From: Apostichopus japonicus
Lineage: Eukaryota; Echinodermata; Holothuroidea; Aspidochirotida; Stichopodidae
Assembly: GCF_037975245.1 (NCBI RefSeq)
Contig: NC_092568.1
Coordinates: 8,879,001 to 8,939,000, forward strand
Direction: 5' to 3'
Length of the DNA stretch: 60,000 nucleotides
The notes under the pieces: model-generated
Seen by the model: the letters and a program-made list of their open reading frames with translations, nothing else
Told to the model about the DNA's origin: nothing
Database searches by the model: none
Program-made: the position numbers and the translations under genes
Part shown: piece by piece, positions 24,871 to 50,712 of the stretch
Numbering within the stretch: position 1 is the stretch's first letter
How the letters are laid out: every line of letters begins with the position of its first letter

Positions 24871-26785
24871 TTTTCCTGGGATACACTTAAGATGGCAAAA
24901 CATCTCCTTAATTATTTCTTAATGCATTTTCTTACTGGCTATCAGTCATAATTCGCAAAGTACTAGTATAGAACAAGTTAAGGAGTTTTGAGACAAGTTT
25001 CATGATGTTGTTGCTACGGTTTTTGGAAGATAGATGCTCTTACAACCTTAGATTTTCATCATGTGTTGTAAGTTTAAATTTCATACTGCTAAGAAACATG
25101 ACTTTCCAATGCGCAATTACGTAGCACCATGTTGTCTGCCTAACTGCCTAACCTTTGTTCATAGAAAGTATTGATGTTGCTGTACAATCATAGGCCTACT
25201 GGCTAGTGAAATTTGGCGAGTAGTTTATAAGCCACGGTCGCCAAATAGCTAGTACTTTTAAAAATATTTGCCGAGGCCTGAAACATTCATGATTTCTCAT
25301 GGTAGAAATCATGGATACTTTTCATACATGGTATATGGATTTGCCATATTGAATACAGGAATCATGTTGCTTATGAGGTCCAATCTCCTATAGGTCACTA
25401 GAGGTCAAACGCTGAAAAACCTATTACATGATATCTAACTATGGAAATCGTGGAAACCTCTAATATTTGGTGTGTGGATTCATAACATTGAGTACGATAC
25501 CCCTATTGTTTTTGGTGGAGGTGTGTATAGCCACGTACGTACAGTAGACTGACCTGTGTTTATCATGCCATGTAGTGGTATTGTAACAGCTAGTTCTGGA
25601 CTAACAAGCAGAAGTGCGTTGAGGTCATCGAAACCTCAATGCATTTTGCATTCTGGTTATGGTGGCGCTTGTTCTTTTGGTTCTGAGCACTTGTTCGTTC
25701 GCGTGAGAGCGTTTTGATTTCGTGCGAATGTTCTTTTGCTTACAATACATCTTGTTTTTATGGTGGCGGTTGATCTGTTACTTCTGACTTTAAGTGGATC
25801 AATTTTGACTTCCCGGTGCTCCTTGTTTATCCCTTTTGTTGCATGTGTTTGATATGTTTCGCTATTGTCTTTTTATTTTTTATTTCTCTTTTTAAGTATG
25901 CCGTTCACAATTTTTACATTGGTATTATATATGTTTGTTTCATTTTGCATATTTCTTCTTTTTAATTTTCTTTCTTGTTTATTTGTTTCATCGTTGTCTT
26001 GTTTTCACAAATGGCCGCCCATAATGTGATGTTTCTTGTATGTTGACCTAGAAATCCCCTCCCCTCACGAAAATGTTGCTGTTATAAGGGGATTAGATGC
26101 AAAATTGTGCTACCATTTGCATCATTTTAGGTACATTAAAGTGCATGTTTTTTTTTTGTAGAAGCAGACAGCAACTGCGGTATGCTTTCGATGACGCTAC
26201 ATGGATAATATTATATGAATGTGACACACTAGGCTGTAGGGTATAGCCCAGGATGAACAACATACTTCAATCTAAGTAGTATACAGCAAAAAACATTGAG
26301 ATTAACAAACAATATTCACATTGACAGCTGATGACCGAGATGGAAGCTTTCCTTGAATTCAGCATACAGATTGATCTCTACCAAAGACAACAGGCTTCTT
26401 CAGGCACACCTACAAGCCGTACATTAAACAGGTGCCTGGCGATTTTACCCCCTGTTTCCCAAGATTTTGCGTCTGGTTTGCCTCCAAAACATCCAACTAA
26501 GCGATAGTTAATTTTTGTAAACGGCGCATGGTCATTTCTCCAATGTTACTACATCCAAACCAGTTTATTTGGCTCTGAATCGCGACAATTGCGACGGAAA
26601 ACTTCAACAACGGAAGCAAAGATAGAATACCGATTATTCACATTGATATCGTTTATTCTAATAGCGACGTTGTTTGTACCAACTGCACGACGTTCATTAC
26701 ACACCTTTGTGGACAAGCATGTATGTAGCGACGTACAAGACAACTCCAAAAGTTACCGACACACCTAAGCCAAGAGAGATTTGGT
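24871..26785. other. Intergenic
   Basis: No gene seen. 25260-25530 has loosely repeated text (ATCATGG, AGAGGTCAAACGCTG, TTTGGTGTGTGGATT) like the degenerate tandem family at 26.8 kb; the rest is unstructured AT-rich DNA. Confidence 0.4.
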
Positions 26786-26789
26786 CGAG

Positions 26790-27205
26790 ACGCCTGATTC
26801 TTATCTACGGATGCCTTTAAGCTAATTTTCAATTGCCAACAGCTTCTCCTATTCTTATGAGGCGAAACGCACATGCCATCTAATAGGCTGGTCGGTGGGA
26901 GATACGGTTTCCACAATTTGACCCCTAGTGACTCCAAATGACCTTTGACTTCCACTAAAATCCAAAGGCTTCTTGTAATTAACGTGTCACAACTACATAA
27001 TAAGTATGAGATGGTCCAAACTTCCCTTCTTGAGATACCGTGTTTACAAGGTTTCCACAATTTGACCCATGGTGACTGCACATAGCCTTTGAACTCCTTC
27101 AAAAACAAAAGGCTTCTTCTACTCTATGTGGTACTCCTACACACCAAATATGAGCTTGGTCCAAGCTTTTCCTGTTTGAGATGTCGTGTTTACAAGCAAG
27201 GCGTC
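26790..27205 (-). repeat. ~144-bp degenerate tandem repeat
   Basis: GGTTTCCACAATTTGACCC recurs at 26906 and 27050 (144 bases apart), each followed by a TGACTCC/TGACTGC and AAAGGCTTCTT block; a third partial unit ends with CGTGTTTACAAGCAAGG. Confidence 0.65.
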
Positions 27206-27359
27206 ACACACACGCACATGCACACACACTCATTCGCCTGCATGACTACAAAGGTTACGATTATCATCGAAACCAAAAAAACTAAGCTTAATAAATTGCC
27301 TTTGATGAAATGCCCAAATTTTCCGAAATATTAATAATAGTGTTTGTTCGGGCATGTTC

Positions 27360-27432
27360 GAAGATGACCGCCCTAATTGTTTTGCGACCCTTTTTTTCGG
27401 TCGCGACCCCCGCTTTGGGAACCGCTGCTTTA
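27360..27432 (-). mobile_element. Isolated hAT-like terminus
   Basis: Reverse strand reads CAGCGGTTCCCAAAGC then GGGGGTCGCGACC, the look of Charlie-type hAT ends. No partner end or target duplication found, so only a fragment is claimed. Confidence 0.35.
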
Positions 27433-29236
27433 GAGGATATCCTAATGCACAGAAATAAAAGTTAATGTTGTAGACCGTGTAAACACTTTTATCCATTAAG
27501 TTTTATTTCTGTACCACTTTTAATTTTTGAGAAATGACCCTTTTAAACTTCTGAATGAGGATTATCAATTAGTTATTGGTTTACGTAGTCTAACATACAG
27601 ACCGATAGGTCAGTTCTTCGGATGAAAACCGAAAAATTAATAGGAAAATATAAGACTTTTATTGTCTTAAATATCAATTTTACAATGCATTTTATTGCAT
27701 TAGTTAAGCAGTTTGTTAAGTTTTCCTCGCTTGGTTAACAATATTTGTGATAACAGTTTATGACGAGCGCCAGCTATCTGGACTTGTCATCTCCTGCTCC
27801 TCTGAAACAGGCGCGGACGTGACATGTGCTACCTACATTGATGTTTATTTCTGTTTTTCTTCAAGGGAAACGCATTCATTCAAACCGAAATATCGAAGGT
27901 AAGTTAATTACTGACGAAGTGATAACCTCTCTTCTCCTAGCCTAAGCGATGTTCACCATTGCTGCACTAACTGTCACGTAAAGAACTGACGGCATCTAAA
28001 TCCTTGGGGAGTGGCGGAATCGGCAATCTCTGGGGTGAGGGGTTTAGGTAGAAGGAGGTTTGGGTCAGAAATGTTTGATGTTGGTTAAGAGTAGAAGTGT
28101 TATCTTTTTAATCAATATGAAATTTGATATTTTATTTATACGAAACTGGTTCGTTACTTTTTGTTTTAGTCGTCAATACATTATCAGTATATGCTACAAG
28201 CTCTGGCTTTTTTCTCTCTCTCTAAAGTTAGGGCGTTCCTTGCATTTGAAAAAAGAGAAAAGAAGTATAACGGGACCAATCATAGCTCTGAGTTTGTACT
28301 TTATTGTTTCTGTCTGTATACATGAGCTGTTTTATATTGGAGCTATACCATTGGACAGCGGGCTCTGACGTTTGCAACCCCTGCTCAGGCTCTTCCTCGT
28401 GCCCATTATTTCTGTTTTCGCCACCGAATATCGCGTATTAGGAAGCTTAAGGTCAACAAAGCCTCAAAACAATGCATCTAATTAACAGCCTATAGTGCCA
28501 TTTGGATATTTGGACCAGGTACATTGTAATGTAGTTGTCTGTGAGGACGGATGTATGAGAAGGGTAATATTTCATCAACATACATAACTTAAACATAACA
28601 TGATATGCATATAGATGCAGGTATAAATCAACGAATGTTTATAGCTGAAATACAAACAACTGTCTCACACATGTATTCACCTTGTCACTTTCATTTGCCA
28701 ATCACGAGTAGCCGTTATGCCGAACTGGTTACATCTGCCTGTCTACTGCTAGCCAGTTGACAATACTTGCCAAGCTTGTTTGATTTATCATGCATTAAGC
28801 AACACTGAACCTGGCAGTGTCATATGTATACGTATAGGTTTATATGCCAATCGCATGTTAACCAGGTTCAGGAGTGGTAGGGAATGGACGAAGTTCAATC
28901 GCTCGCTGCACAAAAGGAATAAGGTATAAACTATCGCAGTATTCTGTTACAATCCTCGGCACAGTAAAGTTAACGTAAGAATGGTTCGTTCGACTCAACG
29001 TAACTGATTTAGGCATAACATTACTTTTATTTTCGACCCTGAATAACAACGTATCGTACATCGCTACAGCATATAACAGTAACAGTTAACCGGATACACC
29101 TTAGGATTCCCTATATAGGTGGACGGACAGACAGACGGACGGACAGACAGATAAACCATAGATTACTGTGGGGGTGGGGTCAACCGAACACAAGGAGCAT
29201 CGGTTTTATCGTTTGTAAGTCATTCTTCTTTTACAG
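27433..29236. other. Intergenic, upstream of the plus SLC5 gene
   Basis: Expected to hold this gene's promoter and leader exon. A strong donor GAAG|gtaagt at 27898 could end such an exon, but this is only a guess. No coding frame recognised. Confidence 0.35.
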
Positions 29237-43159
<13,923 letters not shown>

Positions 43160-43555
43160 GTGGCAACAATATAGCGTTATAGAATACTAATTGAGAATGG
43201 GTTAGAGTGGGGGGGGGTGTTGCGGGGGGGGGGGGCTAGGTTGAAGATTGACTGTATCCACTGTATTCCACGAGAGTTCAACCATTGATTCTTCCCCACC
43301 TCAAATCTCCTTTCTTTTAACGATTAATTGTCATAAAAAGGCGTACAATTTTGATGAAATCTTGGGAGGACTCATGTAGATTGAGTTGAGAAGTAAATTA
43401 TAATATCATATTTTAGGAGGCGTGTGTGGATTAATCGTAGGACTGAAATTTAGGTTGGGATTGAGTTTGATTAAATAGAACATGTCTACAGTTAATCAAT
43501 GCTAGCACTTCTTCAATTCAACTTATTTTTGGGTTTAAATATTCAGTTTAATATG

Positions 43556-43561
43556 AATAAA
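43556..43561 (+). terminator. Candidate polyadenylation signal of the plus-strand SLC5 gene
   Basis: AATAAA about 400 bases after the TGA stop, in a gene-free stretch consistent with a 3' UTR. Confidence 0.4.
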
Positions 43562-44114
43562 GTAAAAAGAAAACATCCCCAAAAAATACATAAAGATGTT
43601 GGCAAAAGAATGGGAAACATCGAGATATGTGACCCTAAAAAGTGGCTCACTCAAAACAGACCTCATCAATATACACACGCGAACAAGCGCAACCAACTCT
43701 TACCAAGCAGTTGCCATCCACGTTACTGTACCAGAAACATTCCATACAGTTAAGCGTTGCGCATTCGACGCATTTACTCCTCTGAAGTCGACTTTGATAT
43801 TTGCGTCAAAGAACTGTCACAACACTTTCTCAACAGACAGTATTTCGGGGTTCTATTGAAAATACCACCAAAAAGGCAAAACAAATCCCGCACTGATACA
43901 TTGACTTATAAAACTCGTCAAACCAGTTCCAAAAGGATACCACAGCTGGTTACCGAATTCCGTCAAATCAAATCAAATCAGTCAGAAGAATCAAAACAAT
44001 TCCTTTCAAGTTACGACGGAATCTGATTAAAATAATCCGACACGGATTACAAATATTCCGAATATCCCAAACAAAACCCTTCAAACTACAACTTCAAGCA
44101 ACTAACGTAGAAGT

Positions 44115-44117
<3 letters not shown>

Positions 44118-44149
<32 letters not shown>
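44118..44149. repeat. (TA)n followed by T and G runs
   Basis: About 32 bases of TA, then poly-T and a 12-13 base G run. Confidence 0.9.
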
Positions 44150-44156
<7 letters not shown>

Positions 44157-44639
44157 TGGGGGGGGGGGGGTTAATTTAGTGATTTCTTTCGCCACCTATG
44201 CATCCCATCCCTGTTCCTCCTATCACACACACACACTCTGTGGAAGTACTTAAATCTAACGGTTCTAACACGTTAATTGCTATTTGGTTGCTAGTGATTT
44301 AGCAGAGGATTCAGGTAATTTCTTCCTCAATAAATGAAGATTATTCAAGTGTTTAACCTTTTGGGTAATCCGTATATTTTGACCTATCTTCTCCTTTCGA
44401 CATTGATCTGATGCATGAAGACGAATAGACCGTTTACTTCCAAAGCGCCATCTAATACCTTGCGGTGTTTTAATACAAATTTTAACGTTAAAGCAGTGTT
44501 TTGATTGCCATCTTATAAGTTGTTAGTAACGTATAACTATCTCGTAGAAACATTGTTTAAAATAGTTACAATAGACGCCTACCCCAATTATAGGAACACG
44601 ATAGAACAATACCTTAAGAACATTCTTTGAGCTGTTACC

Positions 44640-45300
44640 TTATTATTGTATGGATAAACTGAGCTATAGCCTAATACCCGACCGTTATAGCATAATACCC
44701 GACCGTTATTGCCTAATGCCTGACCATTATAGCCTAATGCCTGACCATTATAGCCTAATACCATCACTAATTGCATATTACCCGACCGTCATAGCAAACT
44801 TCCTGAACATTATAGCATAATACCCGACCGTTATAGCCTAAAGTCTGACCATTATAGGCTAATACCCGACAGTTATAGCATAGTACCCGACCGTTATAAT
44901 GTAATACCTGACCGTTATAGGCTAATACCCGACCGTTTTACCATAGCAACCGACCGTAGCATAATACCCGACCGTTGTAGCATAAATACCGACCTTTATA
45001 GCAAAATGCCGACCGTCATAGCAAATACCTGAACATGATAGCAAAATACTCGACAGTTATAGCTATAATACCCGACCGTTATTGCCTAATGCCTGACCAT
45101 TATAGCCTAATGCCTGACCATTATAGCCTAATACCATCACTAATTGCATATTACCCGACCGTCATAGCAAACTTCCTGAACATTATAGCATAATACCCGA
45201 CCGTTATAGCCTAAAGTCTGACCATTATAGGCTAATACCCGACAGTTATAGCATGGTATCCGACCGTTATAGCATAGTATCCGATTAATGCAACATACCG
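44640..45300 (+). repeat. 21-bp tandem array with higher-order duplication
   Basis: Unit ATAGCCTAATACCCGACCGTT repeated about thirty times with variants. A block of about 190 bases (44691-44882) recurs nearly identically 373 bases later (45064-45255), so variants are shared in order. Because 21 is divisible by three, the minus strand can read a heptad GYNGRVL-like repeat, but only over short frames. Confidence 0.85.
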
Positions 45301-45745
45301 ACCCCCTTATTTAAAAAGCATTCTTAGGTTTCTTCTAACCTCTTTTAAAAAAAAAAAATACTTACGAATCTTTCAATGAGCGACATAATATGCTACTGAT
45401 TCAAGCATCCCTACCCCCCATATCCTACCCGAACCCCCAAAATGGAAAACTAAAATTTACATACGTTTCTAACATTATCAGGGTTGTGTCCCTTTTCAAC
45501 GTACAAGGTCAAAAACTGGAATGAGTTTACACAAATCACATTAAGACCTACCACACTTTCATGGCAAGAGTTACCTAGCCTATAGCCTTTACACATTGCC
45601 TGGAGTGAAACCATTTCTTGTCTTACTATTCACATTTCAGTTAACTTTTCAGCGTACTATGTCTTTATGGACGAATATCACTTCGCATACCTTGTAGTGA
45701 ACATATGAGAAACCTTGAACGAGATGTGATTATGTCAATGAAAGG

Positions 45746-46121
45746 CAAGGGCGTAGGAACGGGGGGGGGGGGCTGGGGGGCGCCAGCCCCCCCAGTGAAA
45801 AATATGGGGGCGGAAGTATCGTTCCGCCCCCCCCCCCGCTCCGCAAGTCAGAAAACCCCTTTTTCATTTCCAAATGAGAAAAAATTCTCATTTGAAGCAC
45901 CAAATTGCATCTAAGGCCAGGTGAAAATGCAAAATTCTTTACAAAATGGAGTGGGTGTTGAAGTGTGCTATATTGCACCAAATTGCATCTGAGGCCACCT
46001 GGAAATGCAAAAAAAATCCAAAGGGGAGGGGGAAACCCCCGCTCCTTAGAACCCTCCCCCAGGCCGGCCATCAGTCTTCAGCCCCCCCCCCCCCACTCAA
46101 AAGTACCTTCCTACGCCACTG
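45746..46121. mobile_element. hAT-type MITE, copy 2
   Basis: Same ends as 39091-39452 with an exact 8-bp target duplication ATGAAAGG (45738-45745, 46122-46129). Very similar throughout apart from the lengths of the G and C runs. Confidence 0.88.
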
Positions 46122-46129
46122 ATGAAAGG

Positions 46130-47192
46130 TCAAATAATAAATAATAAAAAAAAAGCACAATATTGAAAATAAATTTTCGGGAGTTTCTCTGATTCTCATA
46201 TCTTTCATAAAGGATTTAATAAATCATTTTAATAAATTTTGAAACGGCATTAAAATGAAATTGTTGGCAAGTTGGATCTTCTTTAGAATTGCAAAATAAA
46301 AGAATGTGTTATATTTTTGTATCACAAGTATTGACTTCTATACGTGTACTCACAAATAGCATGATATTGAAAGTTCAGTATCGATTTTGTTTCAAGCGAT
46401 TCTTCAAGATTCTTCGTAGGGGCCTTGACAGAAATCTTTCAAAAGCTCTGCGAAAATAATATTAATATATCATTCAAAGTTGCTTTAAAATGTATTGTCC
46501 CGATTTTACATCTTCAAAAAAGGCAAAAAACAGAAAGACAAACACAAAAAAAAAACCAGATAAGAAAACAGAAGAAAGGACATGAAGAAGTATCAAAGCC
46601 TCAATCGATTTCATTCTCTGCGTTATTCTATTCCAGGATAAGAAATAATTGCATCCTCGTGTTCATATTCTGTTGGAAAAGTCACTGCGAAATTTCAAAC
46701 CAAAGATTCTATTAAAGAATATTACTTTTTGAAAAAGTGATTGAGAAATGAATATCTATCTAGTGGCTAGAATTTTGTAAGACTGTATGAAAAACATAAA
46801 ATAATAATATGTACTCTCAGATTTTGTCTTGGATCTAGCAGAATTAAAAACGTTTGGTTTCTGCTTAGAGTTGAAACTGACTATTAGCTCTCGGGTTCTC
46901 AATTTGTGAATAGCAAAGACCAAACCATTTATGTGGAGCGGATTTTATACCAGCACGTATAGGTGTGTAAAGTGATACATACCTCTTGTCCAAGGTGACA
47001 GTATATCTCATCTCAAACATTATCTTGATCCTTGTTTTATACTTTGGCATTCTGCGCAAGGATCATTATGCTTACATTTGTATGAGTCCTGCTTCAAGTT
47101 TTGGAACCGATTTAAGATTTCATCATTACAAGAAACTATTCAGTTATTGGTCACGTGGCTTTAAGATTTTCCTTCAATTGTTCTCGTTTCAA
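46130..47192. other. Intergenic, upstream of the lectin gene
   Basis: AT-rich with poly-A stretches; presumably contains the lectin promoter, but no TATA or start site could be assigned. Confidence 0.4.
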
Positions 47193-47771
47193 ATGAAAAC
47201 AATGGCAATGTTTACTTTGACACGTTTCCTAATTTTTGCTTTAGCTGTTTCTGTTTCCACTGGGCAGCGGTGTCCTCCTCCTTGGAAGGAATATAAAAGA
47301 CATTGTTATTTTTTCTTCTCCACGCCGTTGACGTTCAAAGCGGCCGAAACGTACTGTCGTAACGTATCTCTCTCCGCATGCCGCCTTTCGAACTTAGTCT
47401 CCATATCAGATCGAGAGGAATTTGTTTTCGTGCGCGATATGGTCTACAACACGATTTTCCAACCCCTTGCGTTCTTCATGGGGGCATACACTACCAAAGT
47501 ATGTCACGAGGGCACCTGGTCGGACGGATCTAACCATCCAATCCTTATCGGAGGTAAAGAATCGGTAGTCACGGATGGCTGTATGCCGTGTGGCTTCAAC
47601 GAAACCGTCGACCTATCCAGCGCCTGTGATATCGACAAATGCATGGTTGCTAACTTAAACACCTGGATGAATTCTCTGGATGACGGGTTCATCACGTATG
47701 TAGCCGAACACCGCTGCAATGAGTTACAACTACCGTTTGTGTGTGAAGGTAATGATATATATGATGAGTAG
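47193..47771 (+). CDS. Secreted C-type lectin-like protein, single exon
   Basis: 192 residues. Residues 1-24 form a signal peptide (MKTMAMFTLTRFLIFALAVS then VSTG), so the product is probably secreted. One C-type lectin-like domain runs from C27 to C184: the opening CPPPWKEYKRHCYF, the helix pattern FKAAETYC, LVSISDREEFVFV, an FMGAY replacing the usual WIGL core, and the terminal CNELQLPFVCE. There is no EPN or QPD triplet and no WND, so canonical Ca2+-dependent sugar binding is not supported. Eleven cysteines give more disulfides than the usual four to six. Sequons at N57 and N136. The frame is open back to about 46986, but the start at 47193 was chosen because it opens the signal peptide. 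The end GVCEGNDIYDE-like tail follows a GAAG|gtaatg donor-like site, so the real gene could continue into another exon. Lectins of this kind commonly act in invertebrate immunity; the role here is unknown. Confidence 0.82.
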   Translation: MKTMAMFTLTRFLIFALAVSVSTGQRCPPPWKEYKRHCYFFFSTPLTFKAAETYCRNVSLSACRLSNLVSISDREEFVFVRDMVYNTIFQPLAFFMGAYTTKVCHEGTWSDGSNHPILIGGKESVVTDGCMPCGFNETVDLSSACDIDKCMVANLNTWMNSLDDGFITYVAEHRCNELQLPFVCEGNDIYDE

Positions 47772-47919
47772 AGGTATACCAGGTAGAGAGACAAACGACA
47801 GAATGGTTCATGTTGATGGGCGCCATTATTATCTTTGTGATCTTTATATAGGAAATACGGATATTTCCGAGAATGGTTATCGGAAATTTACTGTCAATAC
47901 TATTTTAAAGTAGTAATTA

Positions 47920-47925
47920 AATAAA
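47920..47925 (+). terminator. Candidate polyadenylation signal of the lectin gene
   Basis: AATAAA about 150 bases after the TAG stop, in AT-rich sequence. Confidence 0.45.
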
Positions 47926-50657
47926 TTGCTATATTAAAGAAGTTATTAATTACAAGTGACTAATTAATAAGGAAGTTTAAGTCTATCGTCTTAAGATAGT
48001 GATTATTATAGCTAAGTAAAGCAACAAACGTTTCGGAAGGTTGTATCGATGTTACTAAACGTATCGAATATTGTTCTGAAAATCTTTGAAATTATCATTC
48101 ATAAAAATCTAAGACATCGCCTGGTATCTTATTATTAATATTAATTTCATAATTTTAAGTTAAATATCTTAAATTAGTGTTTAGCAGAATAAATTACAAA
48201 ATGTTATTGTTTATAGTATTTATTATACAAACACCATTCTTGCAAAAACTGAATGACTCAAATAGCAACTGACCAACTTATTTAGAGTATTTGAAACAAA
48301 AGGCTATCTCTGTTAAGCTGATGTGTTGCGAAAAAATTGCAGCCTATATAGACTATGATATCAAAACAAAACACACACTCTTCACTGGGTACAAACTATC
48401 GCTATTATTAGTTTGTTGAAGGAATGATATATTAAGGATGCTGTTAAAGACCTCTAAATGTGGAAAGAAACCCGCGTGTGAAACTTTGAAAATCAACTAT
48501 ATATGCTATCCGACAAGGTTACTCAAACTTGAATTAAAACGTTATCATTCCGCTTTCAACGGTATTCTGATGCTACACAGGCGTCCTATATATACCGTTA
48601 GAAACCTTTATAGACTTTGCCGAATATATCGTTGGTTTCTGAGCCAATACCCAATACGGGTGACTCGGTCCTTTCATAACATGCATGGTATGAAAACGAC
48701 ATTCATAAATTGACCAACATTTAATTAAAAAAATGTTCAAAAGGGAGAGCCTATAATCCTGATATTTATTAGTACAATATATCAGATTCTATCCAATTAT
48801 ACACGAAATGGTAATAATAAAGATTAATAAACTAATCGTATAGCCTAAAAATGAAGGCTCTAAATGCGTTTACACATATTTTTTTGCACGATTTTGTTTA
48901 CAGTACAAATACTGTGGACTTAACTTATCGCATAACACAGAATAGAGTAATTTTTCTTTAAAATAACTTTAAGAATAGTTTAAATGTGTTATATGATGTA
49001 GTGCATATAGATATAGTGAAGTTACCGGACGTGTTGTATGTTTGTGATAGTATCTATAAAAGTAATGCAAAGTTCATTGTTGTTAATTGTTAATTATTGT
49101 TTTATTTTCTGTTATTATTAATTATTATGTGATTCAATATAATAAATATTAATTATTGTATTATTTTCTTTATGGTCTTAAATAAATACTATGTCTATAT
49201 ATACTACATACTGAGATATGGTTTTAATTTGGCTGCTGTATCAATATACCCAGTACTTATGGTATCATATTTATGTGTCACCTATCTCGATATGAACTGA
49301 CATGAGTTTTGAATATAATGGATCTTACTGGGAAAATCATGCATAAATTTGAAAGAGCAAAGAAAATTATTGGCTGGAACGGGACTCGAATCAGTGACGT
49401 CAGCATGTAAACGATTTTTTTTTTGTTCATTTTATTTTATGATGGGTTATATATAAAAAAGAGAAATTCTCTTGAAAAGCCCTGTAGCTTTCTTGTTGTA
49501 TCGAATGCAGTTGCTGTGTGATCTTAGAAATCTTGTAAGCATTGCTGACGTCACTGACTTTCCAAGTACGATTTCGTTTACCATTTGGTCTACTTCAATT
49601 CATGTTACAATGGAAACTTGAAAGCTACATGTGGGTTCTGATTCGCACCCCCCCCCCTTCACCCCCTCGTAAAGGAACGGTTACATAAAGATTCACGTCA
49701 GACTATTTTTAATAACCGTTTCAAGCTGATATTGAAGTAAAAGAACAATTCCAAAAGTGATGTTTTATACCAAGTATTATCAATCCAGCCAAAATTTGAA
49801 TATTAAAGGAACTCGGAATATTAAGTTACCCATACTATGGTAGATATTGTAAAATGTTCACAAAGACTTTACCAAAAACAAAACAAAAAACATGACAGAA
49901 GCTTTTAAGTAGTTATTTACAGTTTTTAATGCTTACATTATATGTATGGTGTAATACTTTCCTGACAATCGTTGTATACCAAGTTTCCATGGTAACATAA
50001 CTTGAAGTAAAGGCATATCTTTGTTTGGTATCATAAGTATTGTTTAAACATCGGAGTTGTAGGAATAAAAGGCATAAATAGTACTGTACAATATAACACA
50101 ACAACAGCAACAACAAAATCAGCAAGAAAACGTAAGGCTGCACAAGAGAACTTTTTTGGTCTTAAACAACGTGTAAAGTCCAATATGTAAACTAGCTAGA
50201 GTAAAGCTGCAAAGTCTACGAATAAACGCATACTGGATATAAAAATCACCTTCTTAGTCTTACTCATGTCTGGAAAAGAAAATGAGTCTGGCTTTCTTGC
50301 GATGTGATATGCACGATACTGTGTTATCTGACAGGTACCCACATTAGGACATGAAATGAGCAGCGGTGTAACGAAGCCGCTGCTACCGCGAGGGGCCCGG
50401 ACATCTTGCAGCTGGCCCGGCGACAATTATACAGAAATAAAATAACTACCCACCCGAAGCAGCCGGTCTCTGGCCGTGCAGCTATGTTTAAGTATTAAAA
50501 ATATTTCAAAGATGGATCTATAAGCCCCATGGCCCTCCTCCCATGAACCACCCTGGCTCTTGCACACATCTATGAGACACGAACGGAATGTTCCGAGACA
50601 TTTGTTTCTGCTGTGTATAACCTTGTTTAGCTTATACGTTGTTTACACACACACACG

Positions 50658-50658
<1 letters not shown>
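47926..50658. other. Intergenic
   Basis: Very AT-rich; no gene. A short GC-rich patch at about 50360-50480 is unexplained, and a B-box-like string on the minus strand at about 49385 stands alone. Confidence 0.4.

Positions 50659-50706
<48 letters not shown>
50659..50706. repeat. (CA)n-(TA)n compound microsatellite
   Basis: A CA run from about 50645 passes into about 48 bases of TA. Confidence 0.9.

Positions 50707-50712
<6 letters not shown>

Noticed and set aside
44588-44776. Heptad-repeat protein (GYNGQAL) on the minus strand
   Set aside because: It reads through the 21-bp satellite only over a short part; neighbouring units are out of frame.
46986-47192. Upstream extension of the lectin reading frame
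   Set aside because: It would begin at a non-ATG codon and would bury the clear signal peptide that starts at 47193.
48438-48713. 91-codon plus-strand frame
   Set aside because: No domain, no splice partners and no similarity to a known family by eye; frames of this length occur by chance.
49380-49410. B-box-like string on the minus strand
   Set aside because: No A box at the right spacing and no second copy in the window.
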